This document shows, in pieces, positions 1-8,312 of a DNA stretch of 36,398 nt. The translations under genes were made by a program, and so were the position numbers. Under the pieces are notes generated by a model, which saw nothing but the letters and a program-made list of their open reading frames with translations, was not told the origin of the DNA and did no database searches. This stretch comes from JAHCHL01 sp964546835 (GTDB lineage: Bacteria; Armatimonadota; Fimbriimonadia; Fimbriimonadales; ATM1): positions 1-36,398 of the forward strand of contig CAZJKW010000005.1 of NCBI GenBank assembly GCA_964546835.1, written 5' to 3'. Positions within the stretch are counted from its first letter, which is position 1. Every line of letters begins with the position of its first letter.

Positions 1-2721
1 GATGTCGTCGCGATAGGCAGCATCGTCCATTAGGCGCGCTGTTTCTCTTAATGATTTTGTTTTTTCATTGAATTCTGCGCCTTGTGATTGTAAGGATTTT
101 CTTTCTTCTCGTTTTGAATCAAGTTCACCTGCGGCGATTTCTCTTTTCTGAATTGCAAGTTCGAGTTCTTGTTCGGCTTGATTAAGGAGTTGTTGTTGAC
201 GTTCATGTTCTGCGCCGATATTTTGGAGTCGGAATTCGCGATTTTTAATTGCGTCTTCTGCTTCTCTTTGTTCCTCTTGCGCAATTTGGGCGCGGCGTTG
301 TGCTGAGCGTTCTCTTTCTGTTGCGTCTTCGAGGGCTTTTCGTGCTTGTTCGACATCGGCGGCAGATGCGGCACTTAGAGCAAGGAGTTCGTTTCTTTCG
401 GATTCTAATTGGTCAACGGAATCGGATTCACCAATAACGCGTTGTGATTCGGTGCCGATTTCTTTTTCGGTGGATGTTATTTCGGAATGTAATCTTGCAA
501 CCGCGCGTTCTGTTGCGCTTCGTTCTTCACGAACGGCGGTCAGCCATTGAAGTGCTTCTGTGACTTCTATTTCTGTGTTCTTGATGGTTTCGCGAATTTC
601 TCTTTCTTGAGTTGCGACATTTTCTTCTTCTTCCAGAAGACTTTTTCGCGTAATTTCTAAATCGTTTTCCGATTTTTGAAGTTCTGTAAGTTTGTTTTCG
701 GATTGGTCTAATTCTGCCGTTAACCGGATAGGGCCTGCAGTTTGTTTAGCAAATTTTCCGCCAGTTAGAGCTCCGCCTGCATATAGGACTTCGCCTTCGA
801 GGGTTGCTATTTTTCTGAATCCGGTTTCTTTAGCAATTTGCGTTGCGATGTCAACGGACTCAACAATTAAGACTCCACCCAGTAGGTTTTCAATCGCAAT
901 AGAGTTTTCTTTATCAAACTTTACAAGGTTTGAAGCGATTCCTAAAACGCCGTGGTTTTTTGCAAGCGATTCAATTCCAGTTGGTTTGGGTTTAGGAGTT
1001 ATAAGTTCTGCGGCGAGAAATGTGGCTCTGCCAAGTCCATTTTCCCGAAGATACTTGATGGCTTGTTTTGCGGAATCAGACTTTTTTGTTAACAAGTCAT
1101 TTGCTTGAGAGCCAAGGGCTGCCTCAATAGCGGTTGCTAATTCGGACGGAACATGTATTGCTGATGCAACGGGCGTGAATTCACCTTTTAGGGTTCCGTT
1201 TTCGACGGCTTCTAAAACTGCGCGTGCGCCTGCCGGCATTCCGTCGTGAGAGTGGATTGCAGCGCGTAAACCAATGACACGACCTTCGATGTGTGCTTTT
1301 TCGGCAAGAATCGCCCTACGTTGTTGTTCACACTGATTAACTCTTTTCGACAGTTCCGATTTTTTGTGGTGAATTTCTTCGTTTTGTTTTCGAGCCGATT
1401 GCAACGCCCTATTTGCGTCGGAATGTCTTGACGTTGCTTCGCTTAAGCCATGGTCTAAATCAGGAACAGCCGCAATTGCACCTTCAAGTTGTACGTTGAG
1501 TGCCGCTAACTGTTCTCTTAACTGGTTAATTCTGGCGTCGTGTTTGATTCTCGCAATTGCTGCTTCGCGTGCAAGTTGCAATCGCTCTTCTGCTTCTCTT
1601 AACTTTCCTTCAAGTTTTGATGCTTGATCTTCTGAACCGGAAATGACTTGCAAAAGAACATGTACCGATTGTGCAGCTTCTTGTGCTTCTTGCAAAGCAA
1701 TTTTGACTGCACTAGTTGCCCGTTCAAGTCTTGATTGTGCGCTTGCGTTTTCGGTCTCTCGGTTTGCGTCTAATTCGACAAGATTTTCAATTCTTTGATT
1801 TGCCAGCGCTTTTCGGGACTCGGCTCTTGCTTCGTTTGCTATTGCGTCTTGGAGAATGTTAGAAAGTTTCTCAATTTCGGAATCGAGTTGCCCTAATTTT
1901 TGGTCTAAAACGGAGTGTTTTTTGTCGAGTTCTTCAGCTTCGGCGCGATGACTTTCTGCCAGAGAATGTTTTTCATTGACTTGTAATTCCAAATTGTCAA
2001 TTTGCTCTTTTAATTTTGCCGCTTCTATGATTAGCAGGCCGGACTCTACTTCGCGCAAACTTCCAAGTTTTTGTTTATACAGTTTTGCGTCTTCTGCTTC
2101 TTTTTGAAGAGGTTCCCTTTGCGTTTCAATTTCTCGAACAACATCGTTAACTCTGGTCAAGTGAATGATGGCGCTTTCGAGCCTTTTTAGTGCTTCGTGC
2201 TTTCGTGTTCGATATCTCTGAACACCCGCGGCTTCATCGAGCCAGATTCGACGTTCTTCCGGTGATGCGCTTAATGATGCGTCTATTTCTTTTTGACCCA
2301 CGATTGCGTAGCCGGTCCTGCCGAGTCCGGAATCGGCAAACAATTCATAAATGTCCCTTTGGCGGCAAGAACGACCGTTGATGGAATAGTGGCTCTCTCC
2401 GCTTCGGTCCACTTTTCTTCCAACGACGACTTCGTTGGAATCCAATGGCAGCGTTCCACTTTCATTGTCAAAAGTCAGTTGGACTTCGGCGAATCCCAGG
2501 GACTTTCTCTTTGCCGACCCGCCAAAGATAATATCGGCCGATGTTTGCGCTCGTAGATTTCTGGCATTGGGCTCGCCAAGCGCCCAAAGTAAGGCATCGA
2601 CCAAGTTGCTTTTTCCGCAGCCGTTGGGTCCGACTACGGCAACTAAGTCGCCATCCACGTCAATTTCGGTTTTGTCTGCAAATGACTTGAAGCCAAATAT
2701 TTTTATTGTTTTGAGTCTCAA
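1..2721 (-). CDS. smc: Chromosome segregation protein SMC, N-terminal ~907 residues (3' end outside window)
   Basis: SMC is an ATPase that forms the ring of the bacterial condensin complex with ScpA/ScpB. The frame is open from 2721 to base 1. It opens with the typical N-terminus (MRLKTIKIFGFKSFADKT) and a Walker A motif GPNGCGKSN near residue 32. A long Glu/Gln/Lys/Arg-rich coiled coil follows, then a hinge around residues 500-670 with glycine-rich VLYAGGALTGG near its end, then the returning coiled coil. The C-terminal head with the LSGG signature and Walker B lies beyond the window; full SMCs are about 1,170-1,200 residues. The start is TTG at 2721, preceded by a GAGGA ribosome-binding site 10 nt upstream; no ATG sits in frame nearby. 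The flavin-reductase-like gene ends 51 bp upstream on the same strand, so cotranscription is possible. Identity is secure. Confidence 0.95.
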   Translation of the reverse strand, partial: MRLKTIKIFGFKSFADKTEIDVDGDLVAVVGPNGCGKSNLVDALLWALGEPNARNLRAQTSADIIFGGSAKRKSLGFAEVQLTFDNESGTLPLDSNEVVVGRKVDRSGESHYSINGRSCRQRDIYELFADSGLGRTGYAIVGQKEIDASLSASPEERRIWLDEAAGVQRYRTRKHEALKRLESAIIHLTRVNDVVREIETQREPLQKEAEDAKLYKQKLGSLREVESGLLIIEAAKLKEQIDNLELQVNEKHSLAESHRAEAEELDKKHSVLDQKLGQLDSEIEKLSNILQDAIANEARAESRKALANQRIENLVELDANRETENASAQSRLERATSAVKIALQEAQEAAQSVHVLLQVISGSEDQASKLEGKLREAEERLQLAREAAIARIKHDARINQLREQLAALNVQLEGAIAAVPDLDHGLSEATSRHSDANRALQSARKQNEEIHHKKSELSKRVNQCEQQRRAILAEKAHIEGRVIGLRAAIHSHDGMPAGARAVLEAVENGTLKGEFTPVASAIHVPSELATAIEAALGSQANDLLTKKSDSAKQAIKYLRENGLGRATFLAAELITPKPKPTGIESLAKNHGVLGIASNLVKFDKENSIAIENLLGGVLIVESVDIATQIAKETGFRKIATLEGEVLYAGGALTGGKFAKQTAGPIRLTAELDQSENKLTELQKSENDLEITRKSLLEEEENVATQEREIRETIKNTEIEVTEALQWLTAVREERSATERAVARLHSEITSTEKEIGTESQRVIGESDSVDQLESERNELLALSAASAADVEQARKALEDATERERSAQRRAQIAQEEQREAEDAIKNREFRLQNIGAEHERQQQLLNQAEQELELAIQKREIAAGELDSKREERKSLQSQGAEFNEKTKSLRETARLMDDAAYRDDI

Positions 2722-2772
2722 ATTCCGGATGTCCTCTTGCGCTTGTAAGTGCGGCTTAGCAAGCAGAATAGA

Positions 2773-3393
2773 TTAGTGACGAGAAACCTTGGATGAAGGA
2801 CGCTCAAGTTCGAAAAGTTCCTGCTGAAAGGTATCAATATACCAACTCCCCCCCATCCTGCCAATCATTCTGAAGTCGCCTATCGATTCAGGAGAACCGG
2901 CTAAATGGAGCATCAAGACTTCTCCGATCACATAGTTTGCCGAACCTTGCCCACTGCCGTGTGGGATTATCGCAAAAACCCGGCATTCTAACTGGGCAGG
3001 AGACTCGAGGACACGGGGCGGTTTGACTAGAATTGATTCAGCTTTTGTGAATTCAGTGTATTCCCATTCGCTTGAATCTGGGCCAAATTGTGCGCTGGTT
3101 TGGTTCATTTCTTTCGCCATCGAGCGGTCAACCAAGTTGACGACGAACTCCCCCGTATCCTTTACGTTTCGAAGCGAGTCTTTTTCATTGGCTCCGCTTG
3201 CGAGGGTCACTGAAAAACAGATACTTGGGGGATTAGAACCGCCTAATTGGAAAAAGCTGAATGGGGCGAGATTTGCGATACCGCTTTTTGAAATGGTGCT
3301 AACAAATGCAATTGGCCTGGGCGTGATGAGATTAACCAAGTATCGATAGGCATCGGTTGCTGAAATGTCTCGAAAGTCAATTGAACTGGACAA
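2773..3393 (-). CDS. Flavin reductase / FMN-binding split-barrel protein
   Basis: The product has 206 residues and the features of the DIM6/NTAB flavin reductase-like family: N-terminal segments NLITPRPIAFVST and NLAPFSFF, a central TGEFVVNLVD block, and a C-terminal RMIGRMGGSWYID strand. Family members bind FMN in a split beta-barrel and act as flavin reductases or as partners of flavin-dependent oxygenases. The substrate cannot be read from the sequence. No signal peptide is visible, so it is likely cytoplasmic. The start appears to be TTG at 3393 with no Shine-Dalgarno sequence; a CATAAT box on the minus strand (3407-3402) ends 8 nt before it, so a very short leader is likely. It lies just upstream of smc on the same strand and divergent from the lipoprotein gene at 3429. 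Confidence 0.85.
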   Translation of the reverse strand: MSSSIDFRDISATDAYRYLVNLITPRPIAFVSTISKSGIANLAPFSFFQLGGSNPPSICFSVTLASGANEKDSLRNVKDTGEFVVNLVDRSMAKEMNQTSAQFGPDSSEWEYTEFTKAESILVKPPRVLESPAQLECRVFAIIPHGSGQGSANYVIGEVLMLHLAGSPESIGDFRMIGRMGGSWYIDTFQQELFELERPSSKVSRH

Positions 3394-3416
3394 GGTACTG
3401 CATTATGGTGCGGGAG

Positions 3417-3422
3417 TAAACT
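3417..3422 (+). promoter_or_regulatory. Putative -10 box TAAACT for leaderless gene 3429
   Basis: TAAACT occupies exactly -12 to -7 relative to the ATG at 3429, so transcription would begin at or next to the A of the start codon. The same TANNNT arrangement recurs at seven other starts in this window. No convincing -35 hexamer was found. A GGGAG further upstream is an alternative weak ribosome-binding site. Confidence 0.5.
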
Positions 3423-3428
3423 CCGGCT

Positions 3429-4253
3429 ATGCGGATTGTGTCCTTTTTGCTCTGTGCTGTCCTTTTGGGATGCTCAACGCCTAAAAAAGAGCAAACCGCT
3501 ACTGAAGCAGTTACTACAGGTGCGCCGGCTCGCTCGCTTGAAGCATCGGAATTGCCTCCCATTGTTGAACCAAAAACCAATCCGGAAGACGGCATCATGT
3601 TGCGGCTTAACCTGAAGCCCGGAACCAAAGAACTTCGCGAAGTGACCGGTAATGTAAAAATTGAATTGGACAAATCCAAAGTGAAGCCGGGTACTCCAAG
3701 TGTTATTGACAGCATTATTTCTTTGCAATACACGACGGAAGTTATTGAAAGAAAAGAGAATCGAACTCATGTAAGAATTGTTACCAAGCCGATGCAAACG
3801 ACTACGTCAGGCGGAACATCTTCGACTCAGGCAGAGGATTTCGTGGTCATTTTTGATGAATGCGCCAATCCACTGAACAATTACGACGGATTAATCAAGT
3901 CTGCGATTTCAGCAGGATTTTTGCGTTTTCCAAAAAGTAGATTGAAAGAGGGTTCGACGTGGAGTTTGACGTCAGCACGAGATGTTCCTGTTATTGGAGA
4001 GATAACATATAAAGAGACTTACACTTACAAAGGGACCATAAACAAATTTGGTAAAAAAGTTTGGCAAATTGAAGTGATTACGTCGGGGACCGACGAGTTA
4101 AAAACGAAAGCAAACTATTTCTTTGATTCACTTTCCGGCTGTTTGGTTCAGGCGGACATATACCAAGAAGTGAAGGCGGAAATTCCTCAGGAAACCGGAG
4201 GTGTTCCCGCCAAAATTAGTATGACCGCTCATTTTCGGCCACGATCTATTTGA
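3429..4253 (+). CDS. Predicted lipoprotein, DUF6263-like
   Basis: The 274-residue product starts with a lipoprotein signal (MRIVSFLLCAVLLGCSTPKK): short basic N-terminus, hydrophobic core and lipobox LLGC with the acylated Cys at residue 15. A short linker rich in Thr, Ala and Pro follows, then a beta-rich body. The pattern (LRLNLKPGTKELREV, paired polar strands, then a late segment on stripping a modified form of the quantity) resembles the DUF6263 family of bacterial lipoproteins, whose function is unknown; this is similarity by eye only. It probably sits on the periplasmic face of a membrane. Its last 8 bp overlap the convergent gene ending at 4246. The ATG at 3429 is supported by a TAAACT box at -12. 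Confidence 0.75.
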   Translation: MRIVSFLLCAVLLGCSTPKKEQTATEAVTTGAPARSLEASELPPIVEPKTNPEDGIMLRLNLKPGTKELREVTGNVKIELDKSKVKPGTPSVIDSIISLQYTTEVIERKENRTHVRIVTKPMQTTTSGGTSSTQAEDFVVIFDECANPLNNYDGLIKSAISAGFLRFPKSRLKEGSTWSLTSARDVPVIGEITYKETYTYKGTINKFGKKVWQIEVITSGTDELKTKANYFFDSLSGCLVQADIYQEVKAEIPQETGGVPAKISMTAHFRPRSI

Positions 4254-4941
4254 CCGTACCGTCAAACTTTATCCAGTTAATGTAGTAGTCCAGAACTAAT
4301 AAGCATTCGTCTTGGCGTTGCCGTGGCAGTGTTGGCAAAATTGTGTCGTAATTCATAAACAGTTCTTTTGAAAGCGTTAGAATTTTTTTCGGATCCACAC
4401 CATATATTTTGAATTCCTGCTTATCTGCCTCTGATACTCTTCCCAATCTTGCAAGACCTTTTCGAACTTCGCCGATTTTATCCATCATTTTTTCTTTCTT
4501 TTCAGCCGTTCCAAATGGAATTGGTTTTTTGCAAAGGGCAATCAGGTTTGCCATTAATTCTTCGTCCGAAACGGCACCTCGGATTGAGCCATGGGAATAC
4601 ATCGTTCCGCCGCCTGCTCGGGTCATTTGTAACTCCATTACTTTTAAGCGGAAAGGTTGAAAAAGCTTTTTATAATTCTGCAAGCGATCTCTATCCGGTG
4701 CCTGCAATTTTGCAATTTCAACATCGTTTGATTTCTTCAAGCAGTCCGCATAGACGGTGGATGCCATATCCATATCAACTTCACTTGAGCCTCGATTTGA
4801 TGACCAGTATTCGGTCCACTTCTGATATCCCATTTCCAGGATTTCATCTGGGGTTTTCCCCAACATCTGGTCTTGAGAAAGGACACCAGAACAGAGCATT
4901 GCCAGGATCGGAATCAAGAATTTTTTCATTTGCATACCCAC
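4246..4941 (-). CDS. Exported protein of unknown function
   Basis: The 231-residue product begins MGMQMKKFLIPILAMLCSG and has a normal Sec signal peptide, probably cleaved near VLS|QDQ around residue 22. The mature part is mostly alpha-helical and charged, with no catalytic motif, repeats or membrane span that I recognise. Three starts are possible: GTG at 4941, ATG at 4935 and ATG at 4929. I prefer GTG at 4941 because a TAACCT box lies exactly at -12 to -7 from it, the same geometry seen at other starts here, while none has a Shine-Dalgarno sequence. All three give a workable signal peptide. The 3' end overlaps the convergent lipoprotein gene by 8 bp. I do not recognise the family. Confidence 0.65.
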   Translation of the reverse strand: MGMQMKKFLIPILAMLCSGVLSQDQMLGKTPDEILEMGYQKWTEYWSSNRGSSEVDMDMASTVYADCLKKSNDVEIAKLQAPDRDRLQNYKKLFQPFRLKVMELQMTRAGGGTMYSHGSIRGAVSDEELMANLIALCKKPIPFGTAEKKEKMMDKIGEVRKGLARLGRVSEADKQEFKIYGVDPKKILTLSKELFMNYDTILPTLPRQRQDECLLVLDYYINWIKFDGTVK

Positions 4942-4947
4942 TTTATC

Positions 4948-4953
4948 AGGTTA
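4948..4953 (-). promoter_or_regulatory. Putative -10 box TAACCT for leaderless gene 4941
   Basis: On the minus strand TAACCT spans -12 to -7 from the GTG at 4941. The position matches the TANNNT boxes of the other leaderless candidates and is the main reason for choosing the GTG start. Confidence 0.45.
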
Positions 4954-5082
4954 GACGACGGGGAAATCGCTTCGGTGCCGGCCAATCCATGTTTTTTGTA
5001 CCGTAGGTTAACCGAACTAAGACTTATACAATGACGGGGTTGCAGGAAAAAGCGGTGACGGTGTCCAAATGTAAGTAACTTT

Positions 5083-5088
5083 AAGGAG
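5083..5088 (+). promoter_or_regulatory. Shine-Dalgarno AAGGAG of the 5095 cassette
   Basis: AAGGAG lies 6 nt before the ATG at 5095, so this cassette is translated from a leadered mRNA, unlike many genes in the window. A TATACAAT-like -10 sequence near 5018-5025 could be its promoter, giving a leader of roughly 65 nt; the -35 is not clear. Confidence 0.6.
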
Positions 5089-5094
5089 ATCTGG

Positions 5095-5772
5095 ATGTCA
5101 GGATTATCTGAAGAAGATAAGAGGCGGATACGAGAAGAGGAAATCGCTCGATTTTCTGCCAAAAAACAGGAAGAGGAACAATACCGGGAGCAAGTTCGAA
5201 AAGAACTTGAAACTCAGGAGCGCACCGGTGCTGAAGAGTCCTACCGGGAGCAAATTCGGCAAGAACTGGAGGCATCGAAACCGGTCATTGAACCTCCAAC
5301 CACAATAGAACCAAAAGTCCACGAGAGGAAGAACATTGGTCCGGGGATTGCGCCTCCAAAAGAGAATTCGCCTTCTGCCATAGATATCAAAACGAGGTCT
5401 GCTCCTCGTAACGTTGTTATCCCAGAATCAAAGAGTATTAAATGGGGAGCCGTTGTTGCAGGACTCTTATTTTGTGGCGGCATTGGTTTAGGTGTGATGG
5501 GCTTCCTCGAGTTTCGAAAAAACTCTCCGATAGATGACGGCCCCGGCCAAAGTTTGGGAAATCTTGTCGCCTCAGATTCGGAGTTGGATATTGAGAGTCT
5601 TTCGGAACCGGAACCTGATCCTCCAGTCGTTGTTTCTGATCCTGGTCCAGTACCCGTACCAACCGACGGAGCGCCAATGGATTGGGACTTGCCTGATGAA
5701 AAGGGCACAAAAGTAATCCGCGAACCTGATGGAACCATAAAAGTTGTTCCAATCACTCCGGGAGGAGATTAA
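5095..5772 (+). CDS. Coiled-coil, single-pass membrane protein (first gene of cassette)
   Basis: The 225-residue product has three visible parts. Residues 1-63 are a highly charged helix, probably a coiled coil, with a tandem unit (EEQYREQVRKELETQ then EESYREQIRQELEAS) spaced exactly 20 residues. Residues 64-115 are a Pro/Lys-rich linker. A transmembrane helix (WGAVVAGLLFCGGIGLGVMGF) follows at about 117-137, and the last 85 residues are acidic and Pro-rich (EPEPDPPVVVSDPGPVPVP). With no N-terminal signal, the coiled coil is likely cytoplasmic and the acidic tail outside. The stop codon overlaps the start of the next gene by one base (TAATG), implying translational coupling and a shared function with the PLC/VWA protein. 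I do not recognise a family. Confidence 0.75.
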   Translation: MSGLSEEDKRRIREEEIARFSAKKQEEEQYREQVRKELETQERTGAEESYREQIRQELEASKPVIEPPTTIEPKVHERKNIGPGIAPPKENSPSAIDIKTRSAPRNVVIPESKSIKWGAVVAGLLFCGGIGLGVMGFLEFRKNSPIDDGPGQSLGNLVASDSELDIESLSEPEPDPPVVVSDPGPVPVPTDGAPMDWDLPDEKGTKVIREPDGTIKVVPITPGGD

Positions 5773-8219
5773 TGAAGAGAATCCAAAAATTCAGTTTGGT
5801 TGTTTGTTTCCTGATTTTGCTTGCGCCAACACAAGTTTGCCCTTGGGCAACGCTTTCCGAAAAAATAGCAATGACATCGGATGAAATTGCCACAATTAGA
5901 GACCTGATTTCTAAGTTTGGCGCGGATTCTACTACTCAGTTACGAGAATTTGAAGATAGAAGGGGGCCGCATCCGATTCATCAATTCATTTGTTGGCAAG
6001 CGTTCGTTTTGCTTTCCGAAGACCCAGCTTTTAAGGATGGTAAAAGTGGCTTTCCAGATATTTTGGAAATTAACTCTTGGGACGGTATTTTTCACGTTCC
6101 GGGAGCCATGAGAGAAAGGGGTAGTTCGGGAATGGAAACCGGCTATGAGGTTATCGTTCCACCAAAAACTGCCGGCATCGGAGGACCCAGTTGTGATGCA
6201 GAGCAACTTCCTGATGGAAGTTGGAACAAAAACTACATTGGTTCTGCTCATTACTATAACCCATGGTTTAAATGGGGCCGTGCCCCAGAGTTAGCAGGAC
6301 ATTTTTATCATCATTTGACCCGTTCAATTGTATCAGGAATTGGAACAAATGATAAGGCCCACTTTGCAGCACATATGGCACATTACATAGCAGATGCTTG
6401 TAGTGCAAAGCACGCCGATGTTGTTCCAATTGACAACGAGTTGTTACCGAAATTAGTGAAAATTGCCCAAGAGTGGGAACCCAAAAAGTCAAATGATCAA
6501 AATGCATATGTAAATGACCCTTTGGTTGTTCGTGCAGTTAATCTCATTTCAAGTGATATTAGAAATAAATACGGGGACATAGCAGACAAATATTGGGAAC
6601 GAGTTCAAAAGTATATTGGGATTGAATTTTTGAAGCCGGGTGCGGGATTCAAATATGATGTCGCACCCGTAAATCTTAACTCAGCAGTTGCCGCATACTT
6701 GCAAGAATTGGCAACACACCCTGCGGGAAAAGAACTTAATCAATTCTATAATTACTTTGATCCGTTTTATTGGAATGGACCGATTGTAGATGGTATTGGC
6801 ATTTATCCCACTTTTCAATTAGCAACACCTGCAAGTGAACATTTAAGATGGGAAACTAACCCTGCTCACTATCAGACTGTGATTGATTGCGTATCTGGCG
6901 GAAAGAGGATTGTCCCTAAAGGTGGATCGGGAACTTGGATAGAAGTTTCGAAGGATTCAGGTTACTTTGGGCCTACTGCAAAGGAAATCAGTCCAGCGCT
7001 GAAGAAATATCTAAGTGATTTGGTTGTTAAAGTCGCAGACGATACACATAAGACCATTGATAGCGACGTAGATTTTCAAGCCGATTATTCGGTGCAAATG
7101 AGGACTTCAATTCAAGCCGTTTACACTGCGTTTCGTGCGAGTATTTCAGCACTAAGAGTTGAAGCAAAATATACTGAAACTAAAACTCCCGGTAAGTATC
7201 GAATTACGTTTACCATTAATAATCTGGCAGATGAAAACTGTAACTTAAAGTTTGCAACGGTTGTTCAAAAGATAGGTGACAAATATACTTTTGGTTCCAA
7301 TTCAAACTTGCCATTAACCGGGTCAGTTCCAGGCGGCGGAAAACTCAAGTTATTCGTTGAAGTTGATGGTCTGGATTTCACAAAGAACGAATATGCACTT
7401 GATATTCACGGTTCTTATGACAAAACACCCGATTGTGGTTGGCGAAGAAGCCCCATCGAAAAAGGAGGCGCCAAAATTTATCGTAGTCCAGGATCGGTTC
7501 CAACGGATGGCAAAGGACCCATTGATGTTGTCGTAGTCTTTGACATCACATCTTCTATGGGCTCAAGCATTGGGGCCATGAAGAAAAACACGATTGCTGT
7601 TTTAGAAAAATTGAAGAAACAAAGTGACGACATGAGGCTTGCGTTAGTGACTTTTAAAGATTTGGAATCTGACAAAAACCCAATCACTATCACGCCATTT
7701 CAAAAAGAAATTGGCAGTATCTTAACTGCAATTGGAAATTTGTCACCTGAAGGCGGCGGAAACACGCCCGAGGACCAGTTAGCAGGCATCAAAGCAGGGC
7801 TTGATTTGTGGGTTAAGGAAGGGGTCACAAGTAGAACCCCTACGAAGATTGTGATTGTTGTTACGGACGCAGAAGCCAAAGACCCGGACTCACAAGGAAA
7901 CACTGCCAAATCGATTGCCAAACTTGCTTTTGAAGTTGACCCCGCGCACATTTATCCAATCGTTGTAGGTAGTTCCGAATTAGCCAAAAAGACGGGCAAG
8001 GAACTTGCAGAATTGACCAATGGCAAGATGCTGGAGTCCGAGACCGGTGAAGACGTTGCTGAAAAACTTGTCAGTGCAATTGAAATTGGAGTTGTTGAGC
8101 ATGGAGATGAGGCAGTTCAACCTACTCAAAACAAGGGAAAGATGTTTCTCTTCGCCGGTGGTGGGATTGCCCTTATTGCAATCGCTGTTTTCCTGTTTTC
8201 AAAATCGAAAAGAAAATAA
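5772..8219 (+). CDS. Secreted, membrane-anchored fusion of zinc-dependent phospholipase C-like and von Willebrand A domains
   Basis: The product has 815 residues. Residues 1-24 are a Sec signal peptide ending just before Trp25. Residues 25-300 carry motifs of the zinc phospholipase C / S1-P1 nuclease fold: early Trp25, GPHPIHQF (His67, His70), SAHYYNPW (His160, compare SHFYDPD of PLC) and an HxxxDxxxxxH cluster at His204, Asp208, His214, matching the spacing of PLC His118-Asp122-His128. A beta-sandwich-like stretch follows at about 440-570. Residues 585-785 are a VWA domain with a MIDAS site: DITSS (Asp591), NTPED (Thr665), VTDAE (Asp699). A C-terminal helix at about 791-810 followed by KSKRK anchors it to the membrane. 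VWA domains bind protein partners through a metal. Lipid or nucleic-acid hydrolysis by the N-terminal domain is unproven: the late His/Glu zinc ligands of PLC are not evident. Confidence 0.8.
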   Translation: MKRIQKFSLVVCFLILLAPTQVCPWATLSEKIAMTSDEIATIRDLISKFGADSTTQLREFEDRRGPHPIHQFICWQAFVLLSEDPAFKDGKSGFPDILEINSWDGIFHVPGAMRERGSSGMETGYEVIVPPKTAGIGGPSCDAEQLPDGSWNKNYIGSAHYYNPWFKWGRAPELAGHFYHHLTRSIVSGIGTNDKAHFAAHMAHYIADACSAKHADVVPIDNELLPKLVKIAQEWEPKKSNDQNAYVNDPLVVRAVNLISSDIRNKYGDIADKYWERVQKYIGIEFLKPGAGFKYDVAPVNLNSAVAAYLQELATHPAGKELNQFYNYFDPFYWNGPIVDGIGIYPTFQLATPASEHLRWETNPAHYQTVIDCVSGGKRIVPKGGSGTWIEVSKDSGYFGPTAKEISPALKKYLSDLVVKVADDTHKTIDSDVDFQADYSVQMRTSIQAVYTAFRASISALRVEAKYTETKTPGKYRITFTINNLADENCNLKFATVVQKIGDKYTFGSNSNLPLTGSVPGGGKLKLFVEVDGLDFTKNEYALDIHGSYDKTPDCGWRRSPIEKGGAKIYRSPGSVPTDGKGPIDVVVVFDITSSMGSSIGAMKKNTIAVLEKLKKQSDDMRLALVTFKDLESDKNPITITPFQKEIGSILTAIGNLSPEGGGNTPEDQLAGIKAGLDLWVKEGVTSRTPTKIVIVVTDAEAKDPDSQGNTAKSIAKLAFEVDPAHIYPIVVGSSELAKKTGKELAELTNGKMLESETGEDVAEKLVSAIEIGVVEHGDEAVQPTQNKGKMFLFAGGGIALIAIAVFLFSKSKRK

Positions 8220-8300
8220 TCGGAACAAATGGTTTCCTGGTAAAGTCACTAGGATATTCCTTGCCGAAAGTTAGTATTCTGACTGCCTGACCGGCAAGCG

Positions 8301-8306
8301 AGGAGG
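8301..8306 (+). promoter_or_regulatory. Strong Shine-Dalgarno AGGAGG deciding a GTG start at 8313
   Basis: AGGAGG sits 6 nt before the GTG at 8313, fixing that start. The 93 bp between the PLC/VWA gene and this one show no convincing promoter or terminator, so read-through from the cassette promoter is likely. Confidence 0.7.
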
Positions 8307-8312
8307 ATTCGA

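Noticed and set aside
48..374. Lys/Asn/Gln-rich open frame on the minus strand inside smc
   Set aside because: It is a shadow of the smc coiled-coil reading frame with no start signal and no domain.
5241..5756. Ser/Gly/Pro-rich antisense open frame inside the coiled-coil membrane gene
   Set aside because: Antisense shadow of a gene with a Shine-Dalgarno sequence and translational coupling; it has no promoter or motif of its own.
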